Assembly (NCBI RefSeq): GCF_009754905.2
Contig: NZ_CP066775.1
Location: 3,348,001 to 3,412,000, forward strand
DNA from: Mucilaginibacter ginkgonis
GTDB taxonomy: Bacteria > Bacteroidota > Bacteroidia > Sphingobacteriales > Sphingobacteriaceae
DNA length: 64,000 bases
Direction: 5' to 3'
Made by a program: the position numbers and the translations under genes. Below the pieces are notes generated by a model. It was not told where the DNA came from. It searched no databases and saw only the letters and a list, made by a program, of their open reading frames with translations. This document shows, piece after piece, positions 17,282 through 26,735 of this stretch. The stretch's first letter is position 1; each line of letters opens with the position of its first letter.

Positions 17282-18196
17282 TTATATGCCCATTGCACGT
17301 AAGTTTTTATAACTGGTGCTTAAGCTGGCGTAAGCATCTGCAGGCATGTCATGCTCTACAAAATAATGCTTAACACCACCTGTCGCCGCGTGTGCAAAAA
17401 TGGTTTTGAACGGAACCATACCTTCACCTACCGGCTCTAAAGTTTTGTCGGCCTTAATGTCTTTTACGTGGAGTAACGGGAAACGGCCGGGATGTGCTTT
17501 AAACAATTCGGGTACGTTTACTTTAGCATAGGTAGCCCATGCCAGGTCAAGTTCCATTTTCAACAGGCTTGCGTCAACTTCCAGCAGCATGTCATAAGGC
17601 AATTTGCCTTCAACCTGCACAAATTCCATATCGTGGTTGTGATAACATAGCTGCAGTTTGGCTTTTTTACAAGCCTCGCCGGTGCGGTGCAATATCTCCT
17701 GCGCGTCATGTAGCTCTGCCATCGATGCTGTCGGTATATTAGCACAAACTAAATACTGTATGCCTCCTTCTGCGGCCTGGTCAACCAGTTCCTGCATGTC
17801 TTCCTTCAGGTTTTTAAGTCCGGTGATCTTAAGTGGTTTGCCTTGCGCGTCTAATGGCATCTTGGTTCCCGGAGGTAATTTAAATGGCGCCCCCAGCACG
17901 TGATGCGATCTCCAGCTTAATCCGTGGCTTTTACAAAGCGCCGCGAATTCTTTTGGCGACATACCGTAGTAGTTGGGCTTTTTGCTGAATGCCGACTCGA
18001 TCTCTGTGTAGCCGATAGCCTTTAGCTTGGCCAATGAGCCGGCAACGTCGGCATCTATGGTGTTAAATAAGGTGAACAATTGTACACCAAGGGCATGTGG
18101 CGGGGCCGCGAAAAATGCTTTGGCCGCGCCCGGTAGTACAAGGGTGCCCGCACCAAGCATACCAGCCTGTTTCAGGAAGTTTCTTCTGTTTATCAC
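17282..18196 (-). CDS. Tat-exported sugar phosphate isomerase/epimerase-like TIM-barrel protein
   Basis: The N-terminus has a twin-arginine signal (NRRNFLKQAGMLGAGTLVLPGAAKA), so the folded protein is exported to the periplasm. The remaining ~275 residues form an AP-endonuclease-2/xylose-isomerase-like TIM barrel (LKAIGYTEIESAF, LCYHNHDMEF, LKMELDLAWATYA, PLLHVKDIKA, YFVEHDM), with the His/Glu/Asp residues that bind a divalent metal at strand ends. It probably isomerises or epimerises a keto-sugar. The substrate is unknown. Confidence 0.9.
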   Translation of the reverse strand: MINRRNFLKQAGMLGAGTLVLPGAAKAFFAAPPHALGVQLFTLFNTIDADVAGSLAKLKAIGYTEIESAFSKKPNYYGMSPKEFAALCKSHGLSWRSHHVLGAPFKLPPGTKMPLDAQGKPLKITGLKNLKEDMQELVDQAAEGGIQYLVCANIPTASMAELHDAQEILHRTGEACKKAKLQLCYHNHDMEFVQVEGKLPYDMLLEVDASLLKMELDLAWATYAKVNVPELFKAHPGRFPLLHVKDIKADKTLEPVGEGMVPFKTIFAHAATGGVKHYFVEHDMPADAYASLSTSYKNLRAMGI

Positions 18197-18361
18197 AATG
18201 TTAGGTTTTAATTGAGAAAGCTAAATATATCAACATTGTGTCTTAAATACGCAATAGGTAACCGTATATTTTTTCAGGAAATGATAAAATACCTTAGGGG
18301 GCGATTAAACTAAGCGCAATATTTTTAATCATACAGAAACTAATTAATCCGACTAATCAAG

Positions 18362-19252
18362 ATGAAAGACCTTTACTATATTCTGGGCATTGCGAAAACT
18401 GCGGGCGCGGCGGAGATAGATGCCGCTTATCAAACTTTATCGGCCAAGTTAAAGCCGGCAGAAGGTGACAACAGCGGCTTTCTTCAAAATCATTTCAACG
18501 AAATAACCGATGCTTATTCCATTTTAAGCAATCCGGGGAAACGCAAGGCCTATGACGCAACATTAAAGCGGGCGCACCTGAAGCAGTTAGCCCGTTTTAA
18601 GGCAAAGACTACAAATGCTTTCATCGCGATTTCGATACTTTTAATTGCAGGCTTGCTTGGGTTTTACCTGGTGAACCTGATCAATAGCCACAAATCCACC
18701 AAGGTGGACGCAAAGCCTGAGACCGCCGCTGCTATGCCGGCACTAAAGAAACATCACAAGCATAAGAAACATACAAGGGCCTTGATCGCTCGTAATCGCC
18801 CTAAGGTTACTGCACCGGCAAAAATTACCCCACAGCCTGCAACAGCAGCCTTAGCCACGGTAGTTACGGCAAACATGGCAAAACAAAGCATTAATAAAAT
18901 TAAACCGGCGGAGCCTGCCATTGCTAAACCGGTAACAGTTGCTGCAATTAAGCCCGTGATAATAAAGAAAGATACTGCCAGGCCAAAACCAGTAGTTGCA
19001 GAAGCGCCAATTAAACACTTGATATTGGTAAAATCAACAACCCAACGCGATAGCAGCTATGTTACTTACCTAAAAAATAATCTGCGCGACTCTGTTTACA
19101 TGCACCAACTGGCAGATTACATGTCGCCGGTTGTCTCTACTTTGGCCGCTAATGCTAAAGTAAAGGTGTTGCAAAAAGGCCGCCTGTTTTATAAAGTGGC
19201 CTTGGCAAATGGGACCGGTTATGTGCCTAAATGGGCGCTAGTAAAACAATAA
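18362..19252 (+). CDS. Membrane-anchored J-like domain protein lacking HPD, with C-terminal SH3-like segment
   Basis: Residues 1-70 align with a DnaJ J-domain (DLYYILGIAKTAGAAEID, NEITDAYSILSNPGKRKAYD). The HPD tripeptide needed to stimulate DnaK ATPase is replaced by Lys31-Pro32-Ala33. One transmembrane helix spans about 86-107, followed by a His/Lys-rich patch and a long Pro/Ala/Lys linker. A C-terminal ~45-residue segment (KVKVLQKGRLFYKVALANGTGYVPKWALV) looks like a bacterial SH3. The topology suggests a cytoplasmic J-like domain and a periplasmic SH3 that might contact peptidoglycan. The function is unknown; canonical co-chaperone activity is unlikely. Confidence 0.75.
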   Translation: MKDLYYILGIAKTAGAAEIDAAYQTLSAKLKPAEGDNSGFLQNHFNEITDAYSILSNPGKRKAYDATLKRAHLKQLARFKAKTTNAFIAISILLIAGLLGFYLVNLINSHKSTKVDAKPETAAAMPALKKHHKHKKHTRALIARNRPKVTAPAKITPQPATAALATVVTANMAKQSINKIKPAEPAIAKPVTVAAIKPVIIKKDTARPKPVVAEAPIKHLILVKSTTQRDSSYVTYLKNNLRDSVYMHQLADYMSPVVSTLAANAKVKVLQKGRLFYKVALANGTGYVPKWALVKQ

Positions 19253-19253
19253 A

Positions 19254-19283
19254 TGTAGAGGCGCAAAATTTTGCGACTCTACA
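19254..19283. repeat. Palindrome between convergent genes, bidirectional terminator or dispersed repeat
   Basis: TGTAGAGGCGCAAAA at 19254-19268 pairs with TTTTGCGACTCTACA at 19269-19283 with a single mismatch, and TTTTAT follows. It lies between the convergent J-like gene and pgi and could terminate both. The same palindrome type (GTAGAG..CGCAAAATTTTGCG..CTCTAC) is, from memory, a dispersed repeat in many genomes. Confidence 0.7.
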
Positions 19284-19286
19284 ATT

Positions 19287-20936
19287 TTATCGCATACTCT
19301 TATACTTATTGATTAGGCCATTGGTTGACGCGTCGTAAGATGACACTTCGCCATCGTCTTTTAAAGCAGGCAGAATTGAACTAGCCAACTGCTTGCCCAG
19401 TTCTACTCCCCACTGGTCGAACGTGAAGATGTTCCAGATAATCCCCTGAACAAATATTTTATGCTCATAAAGCGCGATCAGCTCGCCTAACGAGAATGGC
19501 GTAATTTCTTTTATCAGGATAGAGTTGGTTGGGCGGTTACCTTCAAATACTTTGAACGGTGCCAGCTTTTTGATCTCGTCATCAGATTTGCCTTGCTTCT
19601 GTAATTCAGTAATAACCTCATCTTCTGATTTACCGTTCATCAGGGCCTGCGTTTGCGCAAAGAAGTTAGAGATTAGTTTCTGATGATGATCGCGAACGGG
19701 GTTATGCGAAATAGCCGGAGCGATAAAATCGCAAGGGATCAATAAAGTACCCTGATGTATCAACTGGTAAAACGCGTGCTGTCCATTGGTGCCCGGTTCG
19801 CCCCAGATGATAGGCCCGGTTTGATAGTGTACATGGTTGCCTGCACGGTCCACACTCTTTCCGTTACTTTCCATGTTACCCTGCTGAAAGTAAGCAGAGA
19901 AGCGGTACATGTATTGGTCATACGGCAAAATAGCTTCAGTTTGTGCGCCATAAAAGTTTAAGTACCACAGGCTGATCAGCGCCATTAATACCGGAATGTT
20001 CTCGCCAAATTGCGCGGTTTGAAAGTGCTGATCTGTCGCGTAAGCGCCTTTAAGCAGTTGCTCAAAATTGTCGTAACCGATCATTAAAGCGATAGAAAGC
20101 CCGATGGAGCTCCACAAAGAGTAACGACCGCCAACCCAATCCCAAAACACAAACATGTTTTCTTTGTCGATACCAAATTTGGTAACACCCTCTTCGTTAG
20201 TTGACAAGGCAATAAAATGCTTCGCCACGAACTTCTCATCTTTAGCGGTTTGTAGAAACCATTCTTTGGCCGTTTCGGCATTGGTCATGGTTTCTTGTGT
20301 GGTGAATGTTTTAGACGCGATTAGGAAAAGTGTAGTTTCAGGGTCGACAAGTTTCAAAGCCTCAACAATGTGGGTGGCATCTACATTCGACACGAAATGC
20401 GCTTCCATCCCTTCAACCCAATAGGGTTTAAGCGCTTCGGTTACCATTAGCGGGCCTAAATCGCTGCCGCCAATGCCGATATTTACAATGTACTTAATCT
20501 TTTTACCTGTGTAGCCTGTGCGGGTGCCGTTATGTATCTCTTCGCAAAATTGCTTCATTTTAGCTTGCGATGCTAATACGTCGGGCATTACATCCTTACC
20601 TTCAGACATGACCGGTTTACCCGAGAAGTTGCGCAAAGCGGTATGCAATACAGATCGTCCTTCAGTTTGGTTGATCAGATCTCCGCTGAACATGGCGTTG
20701 ATAGCCTGTTTCACTTCACACTGTTCTGCCAGTTGTATGAGCAAGCCAAGCGTTTCGTCTGATACCCGATTCTTTGAAAAATCTACAAAGATGTCGTCGA
20801 GCTGAAACGAATATTTATCAAAGCGCTTTTCGTCGCCGGCAAAAAGGTCGGCAATTTTTTGGCTTTTATTTTTATCAAAATGCTGCTGCAATGCTTTCCA
20901 GGCGGCAGTGGTGGTTGGGTCTTTTATAGGTAACAT
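19287..20936 (-). CDS. pgi: Glucose-6-phosphate isomerase
   Basis: This 549-residue protein is full length for the long (E. coli/eukaryote-like) PGI family. Signatures include [31 protein letters not shown] and the family motif region [15 protein letters not shown]. The catalytic region [12 protein letters not shown] contains the conserved Glu. It interconverts glucose-6-phosphate and fructose-6-phosphate in the cytosol. It is the last gene of the pentose-phosphate cluster, downstream of pgl across a repeat-bearing gap, and links that pathway to glycolysis. Confidence 0.96.
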   Translation of the reverse strand: MLPIKDPTTTAAWKALQQHFDKNKSQKIADLFAGDEKRFDKYSFQLDDIFVDFSKNRVSDETLGLLIQLAEQCEVKQAINAMFSGDLINQTEGRSVLHTALRNFSGKPVMSEGKDVMPDVLASQAKMKQFCEEIHNGTRTGYTGKKIKYIVNIGIGGSDLGPLMVTEALKPYWVEGMEAHFVSNVDATHIVEALKLVDPETTLFLIASKTFTTQETMTNAETAKEWFLQTAKDEKFVAKHFIALSTNEEGVTKFGIDKENMFVFWDWVGGRYSLWSSIGLSIALMIGYDNFEQLLKGAYATDQHFQTAQFGENIPVLMALISLWYLNFYGAQTEAILPYDQYMYRFSAYFQQGNMESNGKSVDRAGNHVHYQTGPIIWGEPGTNGQHAFYQLIHQGTLLIPCDFIAPAISHNPVRDHHQKLISNFFAQTQALMNGKSEDEVITELQKQGKSDDEIKKLAPFKVFEGNRPTNSILIKEITPFSLGELIALYEHKIFVQGIIWNIFTFDQWGVELGKQLASSILPALKDDGEVSSYDASTNGLINKYKSMR

Positions 20937-20956
20937 GTTGTGTTCTATTTTTAAAT

Positions 20957-21051
20957 TCCCCTCTTGAGAGGGCAGCGCAGTGGGCAGTGTAGTGGTAGGG
21001 GTGTGTAATCATTGTAAAAGGACACACCCCCAAACCCCTCTCAAGAGGGGA
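20957..21051. repeat. Imperfect inverted-repeat element, CCCCT..AGGGG family
   Basis: Outer arms TCCCCTCTTGAGAGGG (20957-20972) and CCCTCTCAAGAGGGGA (21036-21051) are perfect complements. Inner arms GGGGTGTGT (20998-21006) and ACACACCCC (21022-21030) add a second stem, and each outer arm is itself a small palindrome. It fills the gap between pgl and pgi and resembles the element inside radA at 59825-59899. Confidence 0.8.
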
Positions 21052-21063
21052 GTCATGTCTTAA

Positions 21064-21795
21064 TTATTCTTTTTTTAGATCCTTAGCTATTGTTTTATCT
21101 ATTAGCCAGGTAATATTCCCGTTTACGGGGTTTAGCAGTTGTGCCGGATACAGGTCGGGGTTACGCTCGCCTTCCAAAACTTCATATAAAGCTTCGGCTT
21201 TTTCATTACCGTACAGCATCAGGATGATCTCTTTAGCTTTGTTGATCAGCGGAGCGGTAAATGTTATGCGGTACATGTTTTGCGACTTCAAATAATAGGC
21301 ATCCACCAATTTCGTCTCTTCGTGCAGAACAGGCTCATATGGGAAAAGCGACGCGGTGTGGCCCTCCGGGCCCATGCCCAATAGGATCAGGTCGAACCTC
21401 ATTCCGTCACCCAAAACCTCCCGAATAGCATTTTCATATTCTTCTGCATATTGGCTCACATCCTTATCTGCCCACATGTAAAAGATCTGGTTTTTTGGTA
21501 CAGGGACTTTATTAAGCAGCGTGCGGTTTGCCATCTTTCCGTTGCTTTTATCATCGGTTAAAGGCACCCACCGCTCATCGCCCCAAAACACAAAAACTTT
21601 GCTCCAGTCTATCTGCTCTTTGTAGGATGCCTCTGCCAGATCTTTGTACAACGTCTCCGGCGAGCTGCCACCTGTCAGCGCTACAACAAACTTGCCGTTT
21701 TCTGCAATGGCTTTCTGCGCAAGGTCTGTGAACATTTTAGCACATGCCGTGCTGATCTCGTTCTTATCGTCGAATATCTTTACTGTTGATGCCAT
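21064..21795 (-). CDS. pgl: 6-phosphogluconolactonase
   Basis: The start at 21795 ([10 protein letters not shown]) is chosen because it overlaps the zwf stop by one base (TAATG); an upstream in-frame ATG at 21831 lies within zwf. The protein, about 243 residues, belongs to the NagB/devB-type lactonase family: VALTGGSSPETLYKDLA, FVFWGDERWVPLTDDKSN, LILLGMGPEGHTASLFP. It hydrolyses 6-phosphogluconolactone to 6-phosphogluconate in the cytosol, the step between the zwf and gnd products. The gene order zwf-pgl supports this over glucosamine-6-phosphate deaminase. Confidence 0.94.
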   Translation of the reverse strand: MASTVKIFDDKNEISTACAKMFTDLAQKAIAENGKFVVALTGGSSPETLYKDLAEASYKEQIDWSKVFVFWGDERWVPLTDDKSNGKMANRTLLNKVPVPKNQIFYMWADKDVSQYAEEYENAIREVLGDGMRFDLILLGMGPEGHTASLFPYEPVLHEETKLVDAYYLKSQNMYRITFTAPLINKAKEIILMLYGNEKAEALYEVLEGERNPDLYPAQLLNPVNGNITWLIDKTIAKDLKKE

Positions 21796-23306
21796 TATTT
21801 TTCTGTTTTTGGGTGCGAATTGATAGCCCACGTATGGCCCTGGCGGGCGATCAACGCTTCCGCAGTTTCTGGCCCCCAGGTTCCTGCAGCATAGTTAGGG
21901 AAAGACAATGAGGTGCGGCCTTCCCATGCTTTTTGTATCGGGGTTATTACGTCCCAAGCCTCTTCCACCTGGTCAGAACGCATAAATAGGGTGGTATCGC
22001 CGGTCATTACATCCAATAACAGGGTTTCATATGCCTCAGGCGATTCCTTTGAGCTGTTGTAATCGAATACCATCTCTGCGGGATTCAATTCCATCTCGAT
22101 GCCGGTTTTCTTGACTATGAACCTTAAGCGAATGTCCATCTGCGGCTGAATGTTGATGGTCAGCCTATTCGGCGACAACGCCTCTGCCTGCATTTGCGGG
22201 AAGGTTGAGTGCGGCACCGGCCTGAATTGTATGGTGATTGAAGATGTTTTTTCCTGAAGGCGTTTGCCGGTACGCAGGTAAAACGGAACCCCCTGCCAGC
22301 GCCAGTTATCAATGAAAAATTTTATGGCTGCAAAGGTTTCAATATTAGAATCAGGCGCTACCTCAGGCTCTTCGCGATAGCCAACTACTTTTTTGCCTTC
22401 CATCCAGCCTGCAGCGTATTGCCCGCGTACGGCATCGGTGCTTACATCATTGGCAGTAAACCTGCGGATAGCGCGCAGCACATCTACCTTACGGTTTCGT
22501 ATTTCTTCAGCATCGAAAGATATGGGGGGTTCCATAGCTACCATGCATACTAATTGCAGCAGGTGGTTCTGGATCATGTCTTTTAACGCCCCCGCGCTTT
22601 CATAGTAACCGCCGCGTTCTTCAACGCCTACCTGCTCGGCAACAGTTATCTGCACATAATCGATATAGCTGCGGTTCCAAAGCGGCTCGAACAGCGCGTT
22701 GGCAAAACGGAAGGCCAGGATATTCTGTACCGTCTCCTTACCTAAATAGTGGTCTATGCGGTAGATCTGCTGCTCCTGGAATTTGCTTACCAGTAACTTG
22801 TTGAGCTCGATGGCACTTTCTTTATCATGGCCAAAAGGTTTTTCAACCACGATGCGGTCTTGCTCGGGAATAGAGGTTAGCCCGGATTCATTGAGGTGCG
22901 TAGCCACAGCGGCGATAAATCGTGGTGCCACCGACATGTAGAACAGTCGGTTTGCACGACCGCCCCACTCTTTGTCAATGGCGTCGAGCTTTTTTGCTAA
23001 ACCTTTGTATGAGGCCGGGTGATCTATGTCTGATATGTAGTAAGAAATACTTTCCTTGAATACCTTCCATTTATCGTCGGCCGGTTTGCCGCTGCGCGAA
23101 AAATCTGTCAGGCCTTCAAACAAACGGTCGCGGTATTGGTCGTCATTAAGTTCGGTACGGCCCAAACCAACTATCGCGAACTTGTCGGGCATCCAGCCGT
23201 CGTTATATAAATTATAGAAAGCCGGTATCAGCTTTCGCTTTGCAAGGTCGCCCGTGCCGCCAAATATGACTATGATGGTAGGCGATACTTCTTTTTCTTT
23301 TTTCAT
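21795..23306 (-). CDS. zwf: Glucose-6-phosphate 1-dehydrogenase
   Basis: The 503-residue enzyme shows the NAD(P) loop [20 protein letters not shown] at the N-terminus and the active-site signature [13 protein letters not shown] (near residue 180), whose His and Lys bind substrate and act as base. The C-terminal beta domain ([20 protein letters not shown]) is intact. It oxidises glucose-6-phosphate to the lactone, making NADPH. It lies 22 bp downstream of gnd and is coupled by one base to pgl, so the oxidative branch is a single operon. Confidence 0.97.
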   Translation of the reverse strand: MKKEKEVSPTIIVIFGGTGDLAKRKLIPAFYNLYNDGWMPDKFAIVGLGRTELNDDQYRDRLFEGLTDFSRSGKPADDKWKVFKESISYYISDIDHPASYKGLAKKLDAIDKEWGGRANRLFYMSVAPRFIAAVATHLNESGLTSIPEQDRIVVEKPFGHDKESAIELNKLLVSKFQEQQIYRIDHYLGKETVQNILAFRFANALFEPLWNRSYIDYVQITVAEQVGVEERGGYYESAGALKDMIQNHLLQLVCMVAMEPPISFDAEEIRNRKVDVLRAIRRFTANDVSTDAVRGQYAAGWMEGKKVVGYREEPEVAPDSNIETFAAIKFFIDNWRWQGVPFYLRTGKRLQEKTSSITIQFRPVPHSTFPQMQAEALSPNRLTINIQPQMDIRLRFIVKKTGIEMELNPAEMVFDYNSSKESPEAYETLLLDVMTGDTTLFMRSDQVEEAWDVITPIQKAWEGRTSLSFPNYAAGTWGPETAEALIARQGHTWAINSHPKTEK

Positions 23307-23328
23307 GGTAGGGGTGTGTAACAGCTAA

Positions 23329-24723
23329 TTAATCCCATTGGGTATGGAAGGTGCCTTGTTTATCTGTGCGCTCGTAAGTGTGGGCGCCAAAATAGTCGCG
23401 CTGTGCCTGCACCAGGTTAGTAGGTAATTTTTCGCTGCGGTAGGCATCAAAATAACTCAAAGCCGACATGAATGCTGAGGCCGGAATACCTTTACCGGCT
23501 GCATATTTCACTACAGCCCTTATTGCTTCCTGGCGGTTTAACAGGTCTTTGCCTATCTTGTTATCAAGCATTATGTTTGGCAGCGAAGGGTTTTTCACAT
23601 AAGCCTGCATAAAATCTTCCAGGCAAGTCGCGCGGATGATGCAGCCACCCCGCCAGATCTTAGCAATGTCTGCCAGATTTAGGCCGTAGTTATAAGCCTT
23701 GTCGGCAATGGCCAACTGTTCCAGGCCTTGCGCGTAAATTGTTAACATGGCAAAGTAATAGCCATGTTTAATATGATCCAAATCGATGCTGCCCTCGCTG
23801 CCATCCCAGGTTAGTTTTTTAGACGCTTCAACGCGTTCTTCTTTGTACTTAGACAGATCGCGCATGGCAACCGCCGCGTCAATCACAGGGATAGGCGCCT
23901 GTAAGTCCATCGCGTTTTGCGATGTCCATTTACCTGTACCTTTTGCACGCGCAACATCAGACACGATATTGATGAGCGGACGGCCCGTTTCATCATCCTT
24001 TTTATTTAGAACAATGCCGGTGATCTCTATCAGGAATGATTGTAACTCTGTTTCATTCCATTGGGCAAAAGTTTGCTGCAACTTGGTGTCATCAAAACCC
24101 AGCCCGCGTTTCATAATATCATACACCTCTGATATCAACTGCATAATGCCATACTCAATACCGTTGTGCACCATTTTAACATAGTTGCCGGCCGAGCCGC
24201 TTCCCAGGTAGGTAACACAAGGTTCGCCGTTTACCTTGGCTGCTACAGACTCGAAAATCGGCTGCAGGCGTTTATAAGCGTCCTGATCGCCGCCCGGCAT
24301 CATGCTTGGCCCAAAACGCGCGCCTTTTTCGCCACCAGAGATTCCCATTCCGAAGAAATGCAAGCCTTCTTCATCAAGTTCTTTTATGCGGCGGTCTGTA
24401 TCGGGGAAGTAAGAGTTACCACCATCAATAATGATATCACCCTCTGCCAGTAATGGTACAAGCCCGGCAATAGCCGAATCAACCGGTTTCCCTGCCGGCA
24501 CCAGCAATAGTATAGCCCGGGGTGTCTTCAGCATCTCAACAAATTCTTTGTCAGACGTAGTGCCTTTCACATCCTGCTTTTCTGTTGCTTCATTTGCCAG
24601 AGCATCTACTTTGCCCTGGTCAAGATCCAGGCCTGCCACCGCGTAACCGTGGTCGGCTATGTTTAAAAGCAGGTTGCGGCCCATAACGCCAAGGCCAACT
24701 ATGCCAAATTCGTATTGTTTCAT
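23329..24723 (-). CDS. gnd: 6-phosphogluconate dehydrogenase, decarboxylating
   Basis: This 464-residue protein matches the long NADP-dependent family: nucleotide loop GLGVMGRNLLLNIADHGYAVAG, GISGGEKGARFGPSMMPGG, the signature region KMVHNGIEYGIMQLISE with catalytic Lys and Glu, and C-terminal LPTNLVQAQRDYFGAHTYER. It converts 6-phosphogluconate to ribulose-5-phosphate, CO2 and NADPH. It is the first gene after a 264-bp gap in the pentose-phosphate cluster, so it may have its own promoter. Confidence 0.97.
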   Translation of the reverse strand: MKQYEFGIVGLGVMGRNLLLNIADHGYAVAGLDLDQGKVDALANEATEKQDVKGTTSDKEFVEMLKTPRAILLLVPAGKPVDSAIAGLVPLLAEGDIIIDGGNSYFPDTDRRIKELDEEGLHFFGMGISGGEKGARFGPSMMPGGDQDAYKRLQPIFESVAAKVNGEPCVTYLGSGSAGNYVKMVHNGIEYGIMQLISEVYDIMKRGLGFDDTKLQQTFAQWNETELQSFLIEITGIVLNKKDDETGRPLINIVSDVARAKGTGKWTSQNAMDLQAPIPVIDAAVAMRDLSKYKEERVEASKKLTWDGSEGSIDLDHIKHGYYFAMLTIYAQGLEQLAIADKAYNYGLNLADIAKIWRGGCIIRATCLEDFMQAYVKNPSLPNIMLDNKIGKDLLNRQEAIRAVVKYAAGKGIPASAFMSALSYFDAYRSEKLPTNLVQAQRDYFGAHTYERTDKQGTFHTQWD

Positions 24724-24987
24724 GGTAGGTATTTATAGGGAGGTTAATATTTTGTTATGTCATTGCGAGCAATAGCGCGGCAATCTTGTCGTATGATTTA
24801 TAATTGATGTAAGAATGAATTTATGTTACGTGTCGATAATTTTTATTTATCTAATAAATAATCAAATCGATAATTATAGTTTTAATTTTGGCGTTGCCTC
24901 TTCGCGGCCCGCGCTTTCCTCGATGGGCTTGGAGTCTATCCTGAGCCTGTTGAAGGACTGCTATCGCTAACGCTATTTTGTTTTCAA
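24724..24987. repeat. 264-bp gap with fragments of two dispersed repeats
   Basis: No gene is seen. Bases 24758-24785 (TGTCATTGCGAGC, then GCGCGGCAATC) match the left end of the inverted-repeat element found complete at 48421-48502. Bases around 24930-24960 (TATCCTGAGCCTGTTGAAGG) resemble a dispersed motif I have seen in many genomes. The middle is AT-rich (24800-24890). Confidence 0.6.
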
Positions 24988-25611
24988 TTAATTTAATTTG
25001 AGCCCGTAGTCCTGCAATTGTTTTTTTGTGCTTTCGATGTCTGTATGATGAATTGTATTTATGCCTAACTGTTTAGCCACTTGTATAAAGACGTCCCGAT
25101 CGTCAAGGTAGACCACCTCTTGCGGCTTTACCTGCGCCAGGTCTAAGCCGATGAGGTAAATGTTCTTATCGGGTTTGCGGGCACCAACAAAAGAAGACGA
25201 TGCGAATACATCTATGTACTCTCTCATACCAAATTTTGCGATGCGGTACTGGTTTAGTTCGCGGCCTTCATTGTTAACAGCTACGGTACTTAAGCCATTA
25301 GCTTGCTTAACGTCTTTTATCAACTGCACCATATCCGGGAATTCTACCGAACCTGCCAACATAAACTGCTTAAATTCTTCGGCACTGAAACTCTGCGGTT
25401 CAAAAAACAACAATAAATGCAGATACTCATTTAACGTCATCTTTCCCGCTTCGTAGGCATCGAATATCACGCGGTGACGGTCGTTCATCGTCGCCAGGTC
25501 GATCGAGAAATGTTCAGCGGCTTTTGCCCTTAAATTCCTGTCCCAGCCATTGGTAAGCAACACCCCGCCAAAATCGAGAAACAATGATTTTATGGAAGGG
25601 CTGTTGCTCAT
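24988..25611 (-). CDS. HAD family phosphatase in the pentose-phosphate operon
   Basis: This 207-residue HAD-like hydrolase begins with LFLDFGGVLLTNGWDR, where the first Asp is the nucleophile and the usual second Asp (acid/base) is Gly, as in the DxG subgroup. STVAVNNEGRELNQYR supplies motif II, and the Lys of ARKPDKNIYLIGL and VVYLDDRDVFIQVAKQLG complete motifs III and IV. It overlaps the transaldolase stop by 4 bp (ATGA), so the two are coupled. It may dephosphorylate a sugar phosphate or repair a pathway by-product; the missing second Asp makes catalysis less certain. Confidence 0.85.
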   Translation of the reverse strand: MSNSPSIKSLFLDFGGVLLTNGWDRNLRAKAAEHFSIDLATMNDRHRVIFDAYEAGKMTLNEYLHLLLFFEPQSFSAEEFKQFMLAGSVEFPDMVQLIKDVKQANGLSTVAVNNEGRELNQYRIAKFGMREYIDVFASSSFVGARKPDKNIYLIGLDLAQVKPQEVVYLDDRDVFIQVAKQLGINTIHHTDIESTKKQLQDYGLKLN

Positions 25612-26735
25612 GAAGTAACCTGTTTGCGTTTTTCTTTAAGCGTATCCATCAGGGTATCAAAAGGCTTGATGAATTTTTCTATGCCTTCTTCCTCCAGTTG
25701 TTTAGTCACGTCATTAAGGTTTATGCCCACAACTGTCTCTAATTGATAAAGTTGGTAGCGGGCCTCTTCCAGCCCATTTTCTAAGCGTGATGCAGGCTGA
25801 CCTTTTTCACGGTAAATATCCAACGTGTCTTTTGGAACAGTATCTACCGTATCAGGGCCTATTAATTCTTCCACATACATCAGGCTGTCATAAGCCTTGT
25901 TTTTTACACTGGTACTTGCCCAAAGTAAACGCTGTGGTTTAGCGCCATGTGCTTCAAGTTTGGCAAAACGTTCGCTTTTGAAAACGTCTTTATAGATCTG
26001 GTAAGCATCGCGGGCGCTGGCAATGGCGATCTTACCTTTAAGCTGATTAGCTACTAAAGCTTTTTGCTGATCTTCTGCAGCTATTTTTTCCAGCATCGGG
26101 TCTATCGCGGTATCTATACGGCTCAAAAAGAAACTGGCAACCGAAGCGATGTTCTCCAAAGATCCGCCTTGTTCTAAACGCTGCTCCAAACCTTCTACGT
26201 AAGCTTCTGCAACAGCTTTATAGCGTTGCAAGCTAAACAATAAGGTAACGTTGATGTTAACACCCTCACTGATCAGCTGTTTTATGGCAGGTATACCTTC
26301 TTTGGTAGCCGGTATCTTTATCATCACATTTTTGCGGTCAAGCGCTTTCCATGACGAACGGGCCTCTGTTAGAGAACCTTCTGTCTGTAAAGCCAAAGAT
26401 GGCGACACCTCCAGGCTAACGTAGCCGTCTAATGCGTTGGTGTCGGCGTAAACGCCTTTGAAAACGTCGGCAGCTTCCTGCACGTCTTCAATTGCAATTT
26501 TCAGAAAAAGGTCTTCGGCCGAGATGTCTTCTTTACCGTAGGTCGAAATGGCCTCATCATAATCATCGCCTTTGGCAAATGCCTCCTGAAAAATAGCAGG
26601 ATTTGAAGTTACGCCACGAAGGCCATCTTCATCAATCATTTTGTTTAAGCTGCCATCGCGGGTGAATGAGCGTTTTATATAATCGAGCCAGATACTCTGC
26701 CCAAAATCGGGTATACGTGCTAATGGATTTTTCAT
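25608..26735 (-). CDS. tal: Transaldolase, long form
   Basis: At 375 residues this is the long transaldolase subfamily seen in actinobacteria and cyanobacteria, rather than the ~215-residue TalC/MipB form. The Schiff-base lysine lies in VMIKIPATKEGIPAI, and GLRGVTSNPAIFQEA and INVTLLFSLQRYKAVAEAY are conserved. It exchanges dihydroxyacetone units between sedoheptulose-7-phosphate and glyceraldehyde-3-phosphate. It overlaps rpiB upstream (ATGA, 4 bp) and the HAD gene downstream. Confidence 0.95.
   Translation of the reverse strand: MKNPLARIPDFGQSIWLDYIKRSFTRDGSLNKMIDEDGLRGVTSNPAIFQEAFAKGDDYDEAISTYGKEDISAEDLFLKIAIEDVQEAADVFKGVYADTNALDGYVSLEVSPSLALQTEGSLTEARSSWKALDRKNVMIKIPATKEGIPAIKQLISEGVNINVTLLFSLQRYKAVAEAYVEGLEQRLEQGGSLENIASVASFFLSRIDTAIDPMLEKIAAEDQQKALVANQLKGKIAIASARDAYQIYKDVFKSERFAKLEAHGAKPQRLLWASTSVKNKAYDSLMYVEELIGPDTVDTVPKDTLDIYREKGQPASRLENGLEEARYQLYQLETVVGINLNDVTKQLEEEGIEKFIKPFDTLMDTLKEKRKQVTS

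Noticed and set aside
21796..21831. Longer start for 6-phosphogluconolactonase at 21831
   Set aside because: It lies inside zwf and adds a non-conserved 12-residue stretch; the 1-base coupled start at 21795 fits the family.
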